From G963422445 sp963422445 (lineage in GTDB: Bacteria > Pseudomonadota > Alphaproteobacteria > Thalassobaculales > Thalassobaculaceae): a DNA stretch of 64,000 nt. The position numbers were made by a program, and so were the translations under genes. This document shows, one piece after another, positions 1-8,078 of the stretch. The stretch covers positions 4,092,001 through 4,156,000 of the forward strand of contig OY729512.2 in assembly GCA_963422445.2 (NCBI GenBank), in the 5' to 3' direction. The notes beneath the pieces are model-generated. The model saw only the letters and a list, made by a program, of their open reading frames with translations. It was not told the DNA's origin and did no database searches. How positions within the stretch are numbered: the first letter of the stretch is position 1; the number at the start of each line of letters is the position of its first letter.

Positions 1-133
1 ACATCGCTTCCAGCAGATCCGCGTCGTTCCCCTCCCATACGCTGCTGACAGGCTCGTAGCGGTCAGGCTCGGCGGGCTGGTGCGGTTCGCGGTCAAGATC
101 GAGCTCGACCCCGGCGACCTCCTGCAGCGCCAT
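1..133 (-). CDS. Small ORF following the IS1595 transposase, cut by window edge
   Basis: An open frame starts at the ATG at 133-131 and stays open to base 1, so at least 44 residues are visible and the end lies outside the window. The start overlaps the last codons of the J transposase in another frame. The peptide is acidic and rich in Glu, Asp and Pro, with a Trp near the visible end; no domain is recognised. IS1595-type elements often carry a short passenger ORF just after the transposase, and the overlap suggests this is one. Its function is unknown, and it could also be a chance frame. Confidence 0.35.
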   Translation of the reverse strand, partial: MALQEVAGVELDLDREPHQPAEPDRYEPVSSVWEGNDADLLEAM

Positions 134-200
134 GGCGGATCAGCCCGCCGAGGTCACGATAGCGGAGCCGCTTGCCCACCATGTCCGCGGCGATCATTCC

Positions 201-296
201 CATCTGATCGGCCCCATCTGATCGGCCCCATCTGATCGGCCCCATCTGATCGGCCCCATCTGATCGGCCCCATCTGATCGGCCCCATCTGATCGGC
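201..296 (+). repeat. 14-bp tandem repeat inside the J transposase
   Basis: The unit CATCTGATCGGCCC is repeated just under seven times without visible variation. On the coding (minus) strand it lies in the C-terminal region of the J transposase. Six extra units equal 84 nt, so the array adds exactly two copies of a 14-residue block (DQMGPIRWGRSDGA) and keeps the reading frame downstream (DQMGMIAADMVGKR). Replication slippage on a short seed is the simplest explanation. Confidence 0.9.
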
Positions 297-387
297 GGTG
301 TCGGCCTCGCGGATGGTGTGGCGACCGGCAAACTCGGTCACGGAACGGTCGCAGTGCTTCTCGCTGAAGTGGTGGAAGGGGCCCTGA

Positions 388-1608
388 TACCAAGCGCGCT
401 CCAAATTGACTCACCATCCCAATATGTTGGGGTGACGGTCCGGACGACCTTCATAGACTGTGGTGATCGACTCACCAGCGCCGGAGGATGACGATGAGTG
501 CGGCAACGCCGATAACCTGGACGGCACACACAGCGGACGAGCTCCACGCGCTTTCGAGGCACTGCGGGGACGCGAAGCAAGCGTCGCGCGCGCGTGCGCT
601 CGCCATGATCATGGAGGGTGCGTCTCGCACGGAGGCGGCTCGGGCGCAGGGCATGGAGCTTCAAATCCTGCGCGACTGGGTGTTGCGCTACAACACGGAG
701 GGCTTCGACGGCCTCGCGGATCTCCCGCGCGGCGGGAGCGAGGGCCGGTTGACGGACGCGCAGATCGCCGAGATCGGCGCCTGGATCGAGGCGGGTCCCG
801 AGCTTGAGCGGGACGGTGTGACGCGCTGGCGCGTTCAGGACATCTTACGGAAAATCGAGGAGGCCTTCGGGGTCATCTATACGGAGAGCGGTGCCCGTAT
901 GATGCTCCGAAGGGCCGGGTTTCGCTTTGTCTCGGGGCGGCCGGTCCACCCCAAAGCCGACGCGGAGCGGCAGAGGTCGTTCGTGGCGGAGTTCGAGGCA
1001 CAGTTGACGTCGGCGCTCAGCTCTGAGGCGCTGGCGGGTCCGATAGAAATCTGGTTCCAGGACGAAGCGCGCATCGGCCAGAAGGGGATGACGACACGGG
1101 TCTGGGCGAATGGGAAGCAGCGTCCGCGCATCCTGCGCGACCATCGCTATGGCTACGTCTATCTGTTCGGCGCCACCTGCGCAGAGCGCGGCGTCGGCAT
1201 CGCCCACGTGGCGGACAGGGCGAACACGGCGTCGATGAACGAGCATCTGGCGGCGATCGGCGCGGCCGTGGCGCCGGGTGCGCACGGCGTGATTGTGCTG
1301 GACGGGGCGGGCTGGCATCGCTCGGGCGACCTTCTCGTTCCCCCCAACCTGACGCTCGTGCATCTGCCGCCCTACAGTCCGGAACTCAATCCGATGGAGC
1401 AGATCATTCTGTTCCTGAAATCGAACCGCTTCGCCAACCGCGTGTTCAAGGATGTCTCCGCCCTGAGGGACGCCTGCTGGACGGGGTGGCAATGGCTGAC
1501 CGACCAGCCCGACGTCATCACCAATACGACCCGGCGCAGCTGGGCCGTAGCCCCATCGTGCTGATCCCGATGCCTCACTGTATCGGTTCATATGACTTGC
1601 GTTTGGTA
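388..1608 (+). mobile_element. IS630-like element K inserted in J
   Basis: The tips read TACCAAGCGC at the left and, inverted, TACCAAACGC at the right, nine of ten bases matching. The flanks then give a 3-bp duplication TGA (385-387 and 1609-1611). Equally, the classic IS630 TA duplication can be read (TA at 388-389 and 1612-1613); the two readings differ by two or three bases and give the same uninterrupted target. One transposase gene fills the element. Confidence 0.8.
488..1564 (+). CDS. IS630-family transposase (element K), apparently intact
   Basis: A 358-residue DDE transposase. The first ~120 residues form helix-turn-helix DNA-binding segments (ARALAMIMEGASRTEAARAQ). The catalytic core follows: first Asp in IWFQDEARIGQ, second in VIVLDGAGWHRS, and the C-terminal signature LPPYSPELNPMEQI, where Glu completes the triad. 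A second ATG lies at 494; both starts sit just after a GGAGG. No internal stop or shift is seen, so this copy may still be active. It lies inside the J transposase on the opposite strand. Confidence 0.9.
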   Translation: MTMSAATPITWTAHTADELHALSRHCGDAKQASRARALAMIMEGASRTEAARAQGMELQILRDWVLRYNTEGFDGLADLPRGGSEGRLTDAQIAEIGAWIEAGPELERDGVTRWRVQDILRKIEEAFGVIYTESGARMMLRRAGFRFVSGRPVHPKADAERQRSFVAEFEAQLTSALSSEALAGPIEIWFQDEARIGQKGMTTRVWANGKQRPRILRDHRYGYVYLFGATCAERGVGIAHVADRANTASMNEHLAAIGAAVAPGAHGVIVLDGAGWHRSGDLLVPPNLTLVHLPPYSPELNPMEQIILFLKSNRFANRVFKDVSALRDACWTGWQWLTDQPDVITNTTRRSWAVAPSC

Positions 1609-2471
1609 TGATAACCCCGCTTCAACAGGGACCAAAACGCTTCGATTCCGTTGGTGTGCGCCATCCCCCGGACGGACGCGCCGGCCGAGTGGTTCACGGC
1701 CTCATGGTCGAAGTCCATGCCCTGATAGCCGCTGGCCTCGTCCGTGAACACCTTCGCACCCGGCGCGGTGTGCGCGCCGATGAAGCCTTTGAGCGTCGCG
1801 CCGTCCGTGCCTTCAACCGTGCGCGCCGCGATCTTGTTGCTCTCGCGATCCTTCGTCCCGACCACGATGGTCTTACCAACCGCCCCGCGCCCCTCAGTTC
1901 CTTACCGCTTGCTCTTGGGCATGTTCTTGCGCTTGCCCCCGATGTCGGTCTCATCGGCTTCTACGGGGCCGCTGAACAGCGGGTTGACGCCCTCAAAGGC
2001 CTTGCGCAGCCGGTGCGCCAGATGCCACGCCGACTTTTGCGTGATCTCCAAGGCGCGATGCAGCTTCATGCTGCGCACACCCTTCAGGTTGCTCGTGACC
2101 AAGTAGATTGCGATGGCCCAGGTCTGATAGCCGAGCTTCGATCCATCCATGATGTTGCACGACTTCAGGCTGAACATCGGGCGCCCATCGCAGTCGCGGC
2201 AGCGGTGCGTCATTGTTCTGTGCTTAATCCCGCACTGGACAGTGTCGGAGCCGCAGTGCGGGCAGTGCGCGCCGTCCAGCCAAATCTTGCTCTCGAACCA
2301 CTCGCGAGCCGCGTCATCGCTCGGCAACATCTTCATCAGCTTGGTGAAGCTGATCCCTTCCCTGTGAGCCTTGCCCGGGGCCTCTGAACCATCGTCCCAC
2401 ATCCCAAATTGGGACTTTCGTATAGCGGAATCGGGGTCAAGCGAAAAATGTGACTTTCGTATATAATCCCC

Positions 2472-2531
2472 AACAAAATCAGCCTCGACAAGGCAAAAAA
2501 CCGGTCGGGCCGGCAATTTTGCAAGAAGCTC
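2472..2531 (-). mobile_element. 60-bp end remnant of element A
   Basis: These bases nearly match the left terminal region of the full A copies (for example 9422-9481 and 19499-19558), in reverse orientation, ending with the terminal GAGCTTC at 2531-2525. Everything internal is missing, replaced by the end of J. The remnant directly precedes the truncated phyH reading frame, so the A insertion is what removed the start of that gene. Confidence 0.85.
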
Positions 2532-3064
2532 TGTATCCCGAGATTCTCGATGCTTACTGGCGTTGCGGATTTTATGTCTTCGAGGGTGTGCTCGATCCCG
2601 GTGAACTGACAGGTATCGAGGCCGATCTGCAAGATCTCCTCAAACGTCTCCCGGTCGATCGCGCTTCACTGGTCGATGCGAAGGGACGACCGGCCCTCGC
2701 TGTCGATTGCGCGGCGCCGACACTGTTCTGGTCAAAACTTCCGGCAATCCGTTCGGCGATACTGATCTTGCGACTGGACGTCATCCGGTGAAGATGAGTG
2801 AGCCTACACCGGCGGCGAATGCTCCGGGCGAAGTGGTCTATTTGATTCTCGGCCTCCTGCAGTTTTCCGACGCCAGCCTTCGCATCAACGATCATCCGGA
2901 CATGTTGCGGGCGGCGGCGAACAATTGCGACGATTTCGCACCGTTCATCAAGGCGCCGGGTCTGGGCGCGTCAATCACCTGGCACCAGGCTGGAACAATG
3001 CACTGGGACAGTCCTGATTGGCGCCCCGGCAGCCATGACGTCAATTTCATGGCCCAAGTCTAAG

Positions 3065-3821
3065 AGCTTGACCTAAAACTGGTTGGGTGATCTCGCATGA
3101 TGTGTCTTCATGGGTGAACACTCACACCATGGAGGCACATCATGCCACGGAACGAGACGACCCGGAAGCAGTATAGCCGTAAGACGGAGCGTTACGAAAG
3201 CGATCTGACCGATGCCGAACGGGGCTTGCTGGACCCGCTTCTTCCGCCGTCGCACCGGCTTGATCGTCCCCGTCAGGTGGATCTGCGCGACGTGGTAAAC
3301 GCGATCGCCTGCATGCTCTGGACAAGGTGCAGTTGGCGGGCATTACCGAAGGATTTTCCAACGTTTACGACGGTTCAAACCTATTTCTATGCGTGGTCCC
3401 GGTCGGGGGTCCTGAAGCAGGTTTGCGCCCGTTTTACGACGCTCGAGCGGCTCCGGTCGGGGCGTAGTGCGGACCCAAGCGCGGCCATCATCGACAGTCA
3501 GAGCGTGCCGACGGTCGAGGCGGGCAGCGAGGAATGCGGCGACAATGCCGGCAAGACGATCAAGGAAGCGAATTGTCCGATCACTGTGGATGTCATCGGC
3601 AAACCCAGGGATACCAAGGGGGTCGTCGTCATGTCCCGGCGCTGGGTGGTCGAACGCACCTTCGGATGGCTGCGCCGCTGCCGGCGCCTCTCCAGAGACT
3701 TCGAGCGATCCATCGCCAGCCCCTCGCTTGGCTCCTGCTAGCTCTAAGCCGTGTTCTCATACGCCGTCTCGGGCGCATGCAAGTCACTGTCACTAATTGA
3801 TATCATTATGATTCAGACACT
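3065..3821 (+). mobile_element. IS5-like element H1, internally deleted copy
   Basis: The element starts AGCTTGACCTAAAA and ends TTCAGACACT, flanked by the 3-bp duplication AAG (3062-3064 and 3822-3824). Its sister H2 (41859-42798) is 940 bp; H1 is 757 bp, and the difference of 183 bp falls in one block inside the transposase gene. Both copies end in the same TAATTGATATCATTATG stretch. Confidence 0.85.
3142..3741 (+). pseudogene. IS5-family transposase of H1 with 61-codon in-frame deletion
   Basis: Open from ATG 3142 to 3741 (199 residues). The N-terminal region is the usual IS5 segment (YESDLTDAERGLLDPLLPPS), followed by AIIDSQSVPTVEAGS with the first catalytic Asp. After GKTIK the frame jumps to EANCPITVDVIGKP; H2 has 61 extra residues here, including HLAVDVDGN and the second Asp region (VVFADGSYGG). 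The C-terminal RWVVERTFGWLRR block with the catalytic Glu is kept. Without the second Asp the protein cannot be an active DDE enzyme, although the element might move in trans. Confidence 0.85.
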
Positions 3822-4411
3822 AAGGCTCTACGGCCGCGAATGGCATCTGGGTCGCGCCAAGCTCGCATCGGCTCGGCCGGATCGATATCAAGGCGAAAGT
3901 CGCTCAAGCCGGATGCGAACGCCTCCCCGATGCGGTGCCGATGATTACGGTGCCGGGCAATGTTGCGATTATCAACCGGCAAGCGCTGCACGGATCGTTC
4001 GCGAATACCGGCTGCGACTGGCCCGTGACGGTCAATTTCGGGTTTCATCCGCGCCGTTCGGTCCTCGGGGTCGAAGGCGGCGGATTGCATGCCGTGCCGG
4101 TCGTCTACGATACCGCGCGCATCCGGGCCCGGTCGCGCGTCATCGATTATGCAATTGACGCCCGACGGCAACGATTCCGGCCCGAGACTCCCCATCTCTA
4201 CAAACCGTTCGTCGAATCCGGTGACATTTATCGCTGGGATGATGCGGCTAGGACCGGCATGCATGATTGCAACCTTCTGGATTTCAGCATCTGACGTCCG
4301 AAATTCGTGCCCTGCTTTGCAAGGGTTGTGCAGGTTGTGTGAGAAACGCCTTGACCTCTCGGGGATTCGCGCCCAGTTTTCCGCAATTCTCGAACAGCCG
4401 ATGGCGTGATA

Positions 4412-4630
4412 ATGGCGAAAGAAGATGTCCTTGAGGTTTCGGGCATGGTTTCGGAACTCCTGCCCAATGCAATGTTTCGTGTGAAGCTTGACAACGAGCA
4501 CGAAGTTCTTGCCCATACCAGCGGAAAGATGCGCAAGAACCGAATTCGCGTCTTGGCCGGTGACCGGGTCAATGTGGAGATGACACCCTACGATCTCACG
4601 AAAGGCCGTATCACGTTCCGCTTCAAGTGA
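4412..4630 (+). CDS. infA: Translation initiation factor IF-1
   Basis: The 72-residue product is a single S1/OB-fold domain that binds the A site of the 30S subunit during initiation. It matches the family closely: MAKEDVLEVSGMV, LLPNAMFRVKLDN, VLAHTSGKMRKNRIR and the C-terminal DLTKGRITFRFK. The start is ATG 4412, giving the standard length; an upstream in-frame GTG (4406) would add two residues and is unlikely. It is first in an infA-maf-rng-yacG run in the same direction, an order common in Alphaproteobacteria. The gene before it is the broken phyH. Confidence 0.97.
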   Translation: MAKEDVLEVSGMVSELLPNAMFRVKLDNEHEVLAHTSGKMRKNRIRVLAGDRVNVEMTPYDLTKGRITFRFK

Positions 4631-4651
4631 GTTTCCGCGAGGCCATATCCG

Positions 4652-5278
4652 ATGACGTGGGGTGCGGTCCTTCGGCCGCCGGGTCAAATTCCGATAGTGC
4701 TCGCTTCGGCATCGCCGCGTCGTCTTGACTTGCTGGCACAGATTGGGCTGACGCCTGACCTCGTCGCCCCGGCCGATATCGACGAAAGACCGCGAAGGAA
4801 GGAATTGCCGCGGATTTATGCGGCGCGAATTGCCGATGCCAAGGCGTCGACGGTTCAGGCTCGGCATCCCGGATCCTGTATTGTTGCTGCCGATACCGTA
4901 GTTGCCTGTGGACGGCGGATTCTGCCGAAGGCAGAGTCGGAAGCCGAGGCGCGGAAATGCCTGGAACTTCTGTCCGGACGCCGTCACAGGGTCTTGGGCG
5001 CGGTCGTGATCCTCATGCCGGACGGCAGGAAGATCGAACGCTTGAGGTCTTCGACCGTGACCTTCAAACGTTTCGAGGGTGCGGAGATTGCGATCTATCT
5101 CGCCTCGGGGGAATGGCACGGGAAGGCGGGCGGCTATGCCATACAGGGGCTGGCTGCCGCTTTTGTCCGCAACTTGAATGGCTCCTATTCCAATGTTGTC
5201 GGCCTGCCTCTGGCTGAGACCTATGCAATGTTGCGCGGTGCGGGGTTTTCCCTTGTTCAGACGCCTGGCCATGGGTGA
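4652..5278 (+). CDS. maf: Maf-family nucleotide pyrophosphatase
   Basis: A 208-residue Maf/YhdE/YceF-type cytosolic hydrolase that converts non-canonical or excess NTPs to NMP and pyrophosphate and is linked to septum control. The family loop SASPRR is at residues ~20-25 (VLASASPRRLDLL), the catalytic Asp lies in IVAADTVVACG and the conserved Lys in ILPKAESEAEA. A 16-residue leader precedes the core. It starts 21 bp after infA, and its stop overlaps the ATG of rng (ATGGGTGA), suggesting translational coupling. Whether it prefers dTTP/UTP or m7GTP cannot be told here. Confidence 0.95.
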   Translation: MTWGAVLRPPGQIPIVLASASPRRLDLLAQIGLTPDLVAPADIDERPRRKELPRIYAARIADAKASTVQARHPGSCIVAADTVVACGRRILPKAESEAEARKCLELLSGRRHRVLGAVVILMPDGRKIERLRSSTVTFKRFEGAEIAIYLASGEWHGKAGGYAIQGLAAAFVRNLNGSYSNVVGLPLAETYAMLRGAGFSLVQTPGHG

Positions 5279-6557
5279 TCACGAGATTCTCATTGATCGA
5301 TCGCCTGGAGAATGCCGTGCCGCGATCCTCCGGCAGGGCCGGCTGGCCGAACTTTTTGTTGAACGCGCGAGCCACCCTTGGCGGCGCCACGCAATCGTCC
5401 TGGCCCGTGTGATCGACTCAGGTCGGAAATCTGGCCGGGTTTTCGTCGATCTGGGCGGTGCGGTCGGGGTTCTGGAAGGCCATCCTGCTGCGCCACTGGT
5501 GGAAGGCGGGAGCCTGCTGGTCGAAATTCTGGCCGAAGCCTATGGTGGCAAGGCAGCGAAAGTAACGGGCTCACCGGCTTTGCGCGGGCACCTTCTGACG
5601 CTTACCCCGAGTTGTCCCGGTCGCGCGGTTTCGCGGCGGATACGTCCAAGGCCGGAGCGTGACCGTTTACGCGCGGCGGTGGCTGGATCCTTGCCTGAAA
5701 CAATGGGGTCGATAATCCGTACGGCCGCTCAAGGTTGTGACGAGGCCGCCGTGCAGGCGGAAGCGCAGAGTCTTCTGGAGGCCTGGCGCGCGCTGAACGA
5801 TCATGCGTCTTCGATGGTGACGCCAGCGGTCCTTGTCAGGGCGCCGGGACCGCTGGAAATCGCAACGCGCGAATATCCGGACGCACCGATCCTTGAAAGC
5901 CGGGACGGTGCCTTGTTCCGAACGAGACAGGTTGACGCTGCTATCGACGACGCTGTCGACAATCTGGTCCGGATCGATGGTGGCGGCAGCCTCGTCTTCG
6001 AGGAGACAGAAGCTCTGACCGCCATTGACGTAAACATTGCGGGTGCTCTGGGCAATCACGGCAGTCCCGAACGTTTTGCGTCGGCTGTCGCACGGGAATT
6101 GATCTGGCAGATCCGGTTACGACAACTGGTTGGCCTCCTCATTGTCGATTTCCCCAGATTTCGCAAAACGATGGGCCGCGACGGCCTGGTTCAGGATCTC
6201 GGGATCGGTTTCGCGGCAATGTCGAATCCGCCGGTGGTCCATGGCTGGACCCGGACCGGATTGCTAGAAGTCACGCGCGAGAGGCATGGGCCGACGCTCG
6301 CCCAGATTTTGCTGTCCCGGCAGCCGGAGCGACAGCGGAGCCCGGAAACCATCGCCCTTGAGGCGTTACGCCGTCTGCTTCGGGATAGTCGGGGAATCGC
6401 CCGGCCGATTCTGGTTTGTCCGACACCGGTCCGGCATCTGCTTCTCGGATCCCTGCGCAAGAGTCTGGACGAGACTGCCAGGCGGCTTGGCGGTGCGATT
6501 GCCGTCGAGGCTGGCGTTGGGGATGCCATTGAAATCAGGGAAACGCAAACAGGATGA
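5271..6557 (+). CDS. rng: Ribonuclease E/G family protein, short RNase G-like form
   Basis: A 428-residue endoribonuclease related to RNase E/G, acting in rRNA maturation and mRNA decay. A degenerate S1 segment lies at residues ~40-85 (VIDSGRKSGRVFVDLGG). The two catalytic Asp regions are visible: EETEALTAIDVN and LLIVDFPRF. The zinc-link motif CPxCxG of E. coli RNase E/G is absent (the region reads LVCPTPVRHLLLG), as in short alphaproteobacterial paralogs. The start is ATG 5271, overlapping the maf stop; an upstream extension would run through maf. Its stop overlaps the yacG start. A long RNase E probably exists elsewhere in the genome. Confidence 0.9.
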   Translation: MGDHEILIDRSPGECRAAILRQGRLAELFVERASHPWRRHAIVLARVIDSGRKSGRVFVDLGGAVGVLEGHPAAPLVEGGSLLVEILAEAYGGKAAKVTGSPALRGHLLTLTPSCPGRAVSRRIRPRPERDRLRAAVAGSLPETMGSIIRTAAQGCDEAAVQAEAQSLLEAWRALNDHASSMVTPAVLVRAPGPLEIATREYPDAPILESRDGALFRTRQVDAAIDDAVDNLVRIDGGGSLVFEETEALTAIDVNIAGALGNHGSPERFASAVARELIWQIRLRQLVGLLIVDFPRFRKTMGRDGLVQDLGIGFAAMSNPPVVHGWTRTGLLEVTRERHGPTLAQILLSRQPERQRSPETIALEALRRLLRDSRGIARPILVCPTPVRHLLLGSLRKSLDETARRLGGAIAVEAGVGDAIEIRETQTG

Positions 6558-6775
6558 CGGATATGCAGGGACAGCGGAATGGATGCCCGGTCTGTGGCAA
6601 ACCGGTCGATCGCGACAATCGGCCGTTCTGCTCGGTGCGTTGCAAGATGGTCGATCTTTCACGCTGGCTTGACGGTTCCTACCGGTTGCCGGGCGAGGAC
6701 ACGCCCGCTTCCGGCGAGGTTATCGAATTCACCAGTCGCGAGTCGCGGAACGGGCACGGCGATCCCACACTGTAA
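6554..6775 (+). CDS. yacG: DNA gyrase inhibitor / zinc-binding protein YacG
   Basis: A 73-residue single zinc-finger protein. The four Cys ligands are seen in CPVCGKP and FCSVRCKMVD, followed by the family DLSRWLDGSY. E. coli YacG binds the GyrB C-terminal domain and blocks DNA binding. The start ATGA overlaps the rng stop, making it the last gene of the infA-maf-rng-yacG unit. The next 263 bp (6776-7038) are AT-richer than the surroundings and hold no gene or clear hairpin; the tRNA sometimes found beyond yacG is not present. Confidence 0.95.
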   Translation: MTDMQGQRNGCPVCGKPVDRDNRPFCSVRCKMVDLSRWLDGSYRLPGEDTPASGEVIEFTSRESRNGHGDPTL

Positions 6776-7038
6776 ACAACGAATCCATGACAAGAGTTTG
6801 GCGACATGAATTCTTGCCAAAAGACAAGCCCGTTTTCTTCGGCGATTTAATCGTTTACGTTGTCGACGCATCGCTCGACCGGAACTCAAATTTAGGGACT
6901 TATGTACTTGACTCCACTGCCCACTATATGTAGAGTATTTGCTGGTTGAATACGTCTACATCTGGTTTTTGGTGGAGTTATGTATGTAAGCCCCCAAATT
7001 TAGCATGGGTCGCCGTGCGGAATGAGTGACAGCGGTTG

Positions 7039-7962
7039 TCATGATCCCCGTATCGGGCCGGGATAGGGGTATTCGCGCATCCAGTGCCGGGCAATGTCGA
7101 GACGACTGCAAATCCAGATATCGTCGAACTCCCTGACATAATCAAGAAGGCGTCTGAGGCCCATGGCACGGGCTGGATGGCCGATCAGGCGCATATGCAG
7201 GCCGACGCTCATCATTTTTGGCTGGTACGCTCCTTCTTCCCGGAGCAGGTCGAAGGCGTCCCGGGTGAAATTGAAGAAATCGTCGCCGGTTGCGAACCAG
7301 CCGCGCCCGAACTTGGAGTCGTTGGTGGTCAGCGAATAGGGCACGATCAGATGCGGCTTGCCCGATACGGTCGACCAATAAGGCAATTCGTCGTTATAGG
7401 CGTCTGAATCGTAAAGAAATCCACCTTCCTCGACCAGCAGACGACGTGTGTTGACGCTCGGGCCGGTGCGGCAGTACCAGCCAAGAGGGCGCTGGCCGAT
7501 GGTCTTTGTGAGCGACGCGACGGCCTGGTGAATATGGGATTGCTCTTCGGCTTCGCTGAGTTTGTAGTGCTCGATCCAGCGCCAGCCATGACAACAGATA
7601 TCGAGGCCGGCATCTCGAATTTTTCGGGCTGCTTCGGGATTCCGTTCGAGCGCCAGCGCGCAGGCGAAAATAGTCACCGGTAGATTCCGGTCCTGAAACA
7701 ACCGGAGCAGGCGCCAGAAACCGACGCGCGAGCCGTATTCGAACAACGTTTCGCCAGCAATGTCGCGGTCGCCATGCGGGATTGTCGAGGATGGCGCCTC
7801 GGTCAGACTGGCCTCCGAGAACCCGTCGCCGTCATGCACATTGTACTCGGAGCCCTCCTCAAAATTGATGACGAAGTTCAGCGCCAGCCTTGCCTTGTTC
7901 GGCCATTTCGGATCCGGGGGATGTTCGCCATAGCCGACGAGGTCGCGGGGATAGGTGGACAT
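7039..7962 (-). CDS. puuE: PuuE-type allantoinase / polysaccharide deacetylase-like hydrolase
   Basis: A 307-residue NodB-fold (carbohydrate esterase 4-like) protein. The start YPRDLVGYGEHPPDP, LNFVINFEEGSEYN, ICCHGWRWIEH and CRTGPSVNTRRLL match the PuuE group, which opens the hydantoin ring of allantoin to allantoate without similarity to amidohydrolase allantoinases. ATG 7962 follows GGAG with a 6-nt spacer. It lies 116 bp downstream of the diaminopropionate ammonia-lyase gene on the same strand, consistent with a purine or ureide nitrogen salvage unit. No uricase, transthyretin-like protein or allantoate amidohydrolase is in the window, so a related ring-opening activity is possible. Confidence 0.85.
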   Translation of the reverse strand: MSTYPRDLVGYGEHPPDPKWPNKARLALNFVINFEEGSEYNVHDGDGFSEASLTEAPSSTIPHGDRDIAGETLFEYGSRVGFWRLLRLFQDRNLPVTIFACALALERNPEAARKIRDAGLDICCHGWRWIEHYKLSEAEEQSHIHQAVASLTKTIGQRPLGWYCRTGPSVNTRRLLVEEGGFLYDSDAYNDELPYWSTVSGKPHLIVPYSLTTNDSKFGRGWFATGDDFFNFTRDAFDLLREEGAYQPKMMSVGLHMRLIGHPARAMGLRRLLDYVREFDDIWICSRLDIARHWMREYPYPGPIRGS

Positions 7963-8078
7963 CAGCTGCTCCTGCAGTCGTCAGAACATTGGCTTGTCGG
8001 TCGGTTGCAGGCACAGGCGCCAGCGCAGGCCTTGCGGTCGCTCGAAATCGGGCCGCGGTCTTGTCCAATGTTGTCGGC

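Larger units (their letters stand above)
93..2402 (-). pseudogene. IS1595-family transposase of J, split by K and by a stop codon
   Basis: The likely start is the ATG at 2402 (product begins MWDDGSEAPGKAHREGISF). The N-terminal part has the zinc ribbon expected of the family (CPHC near residue 36, then a second Cys pair around CRDCDG), followed by a DDE core with ADETDIGGKRKN. A TAA at 1902-1904 interrupts the frame, which then continues unchanged (KTIVVGTKDRESNK, later FWSLLKRGY). Element K follows at the GY codons. Beyond K, at 404-93, the C-terminal part resumes (YQGPFHHFSEKH, then MVGKRLRYRDL). Joined across K the site reads KRGYQGPFHH, which fits the family. The copy is non-functional. 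Confidence 0.8.
1..2471 (-). mobile_element. IS1595-like element J, interrupted by element K
   Basis: The right terminus is at 2471, reading inward on the minus strand GGGGATTATATACGAAAGTC, a GGG-start end typical of IS1595 elements. The transposase reads leftward from 2402. The left end is outside the window. The element carries an IS630-like insertion (K, about 388-1608), a nonsense codon in the transposase at 1902-1904 and a 14-bp tandem repeat near the 3' end. At 2472 it directly abuts a 60-bp end fragment of element A, so J probably inserted in, or recombined with, an A copy. Confidence 0.75.
2532..4294 (+). pseudogene. Phytanoyl-CoA dioxygenase (PhyH) family gene, broken
   Basis: Three pieces rebuild one Fe(II)/2-oxoglutarate oxygenase. 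Piece 1 (to ~2740, LDAYWRCGFYVFEGVLDPGE) lacks the natural start, replaced by the A remnant. A frameshift near 2740 moves to piece 2 (2707-3063), which holds the first metal-binding region (ITWHQAGTMHWDSPDW; related proteins have HQDG, so the expected Asp is Ala here). Element H1 then interrupts at 3065-3821. Piece 3 (3824-4294) begins STAANGIWVAPSSHRLG, contains the second metal His (NRQALHGSFANTG) and ends in NLLDFSI. The rejoined site reads Q-V-stop-G-S-T, so a TAA is also present at the target. Substrate unknown. infA follows 117 bp downstream. Confidence 0.82.

Noticed and set aside
201..296. Repeats at 201-296 as a CRISPR array
   Set aside because: The 14-bp units are directly adjacent with no spacers and lie inside a transposase reading frame.
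1575..2387. Plus-strand frame 1608-2387 as a gene
   Set aside because: It is the antisense of the J transposase; the minus-strand reading has clear family motifs.
6776..7038. tRNA or small RNA beyond yacG
   Set aside because: I looked for a cloverleaf, because a tRNA often follows yacG in this group, and found none.
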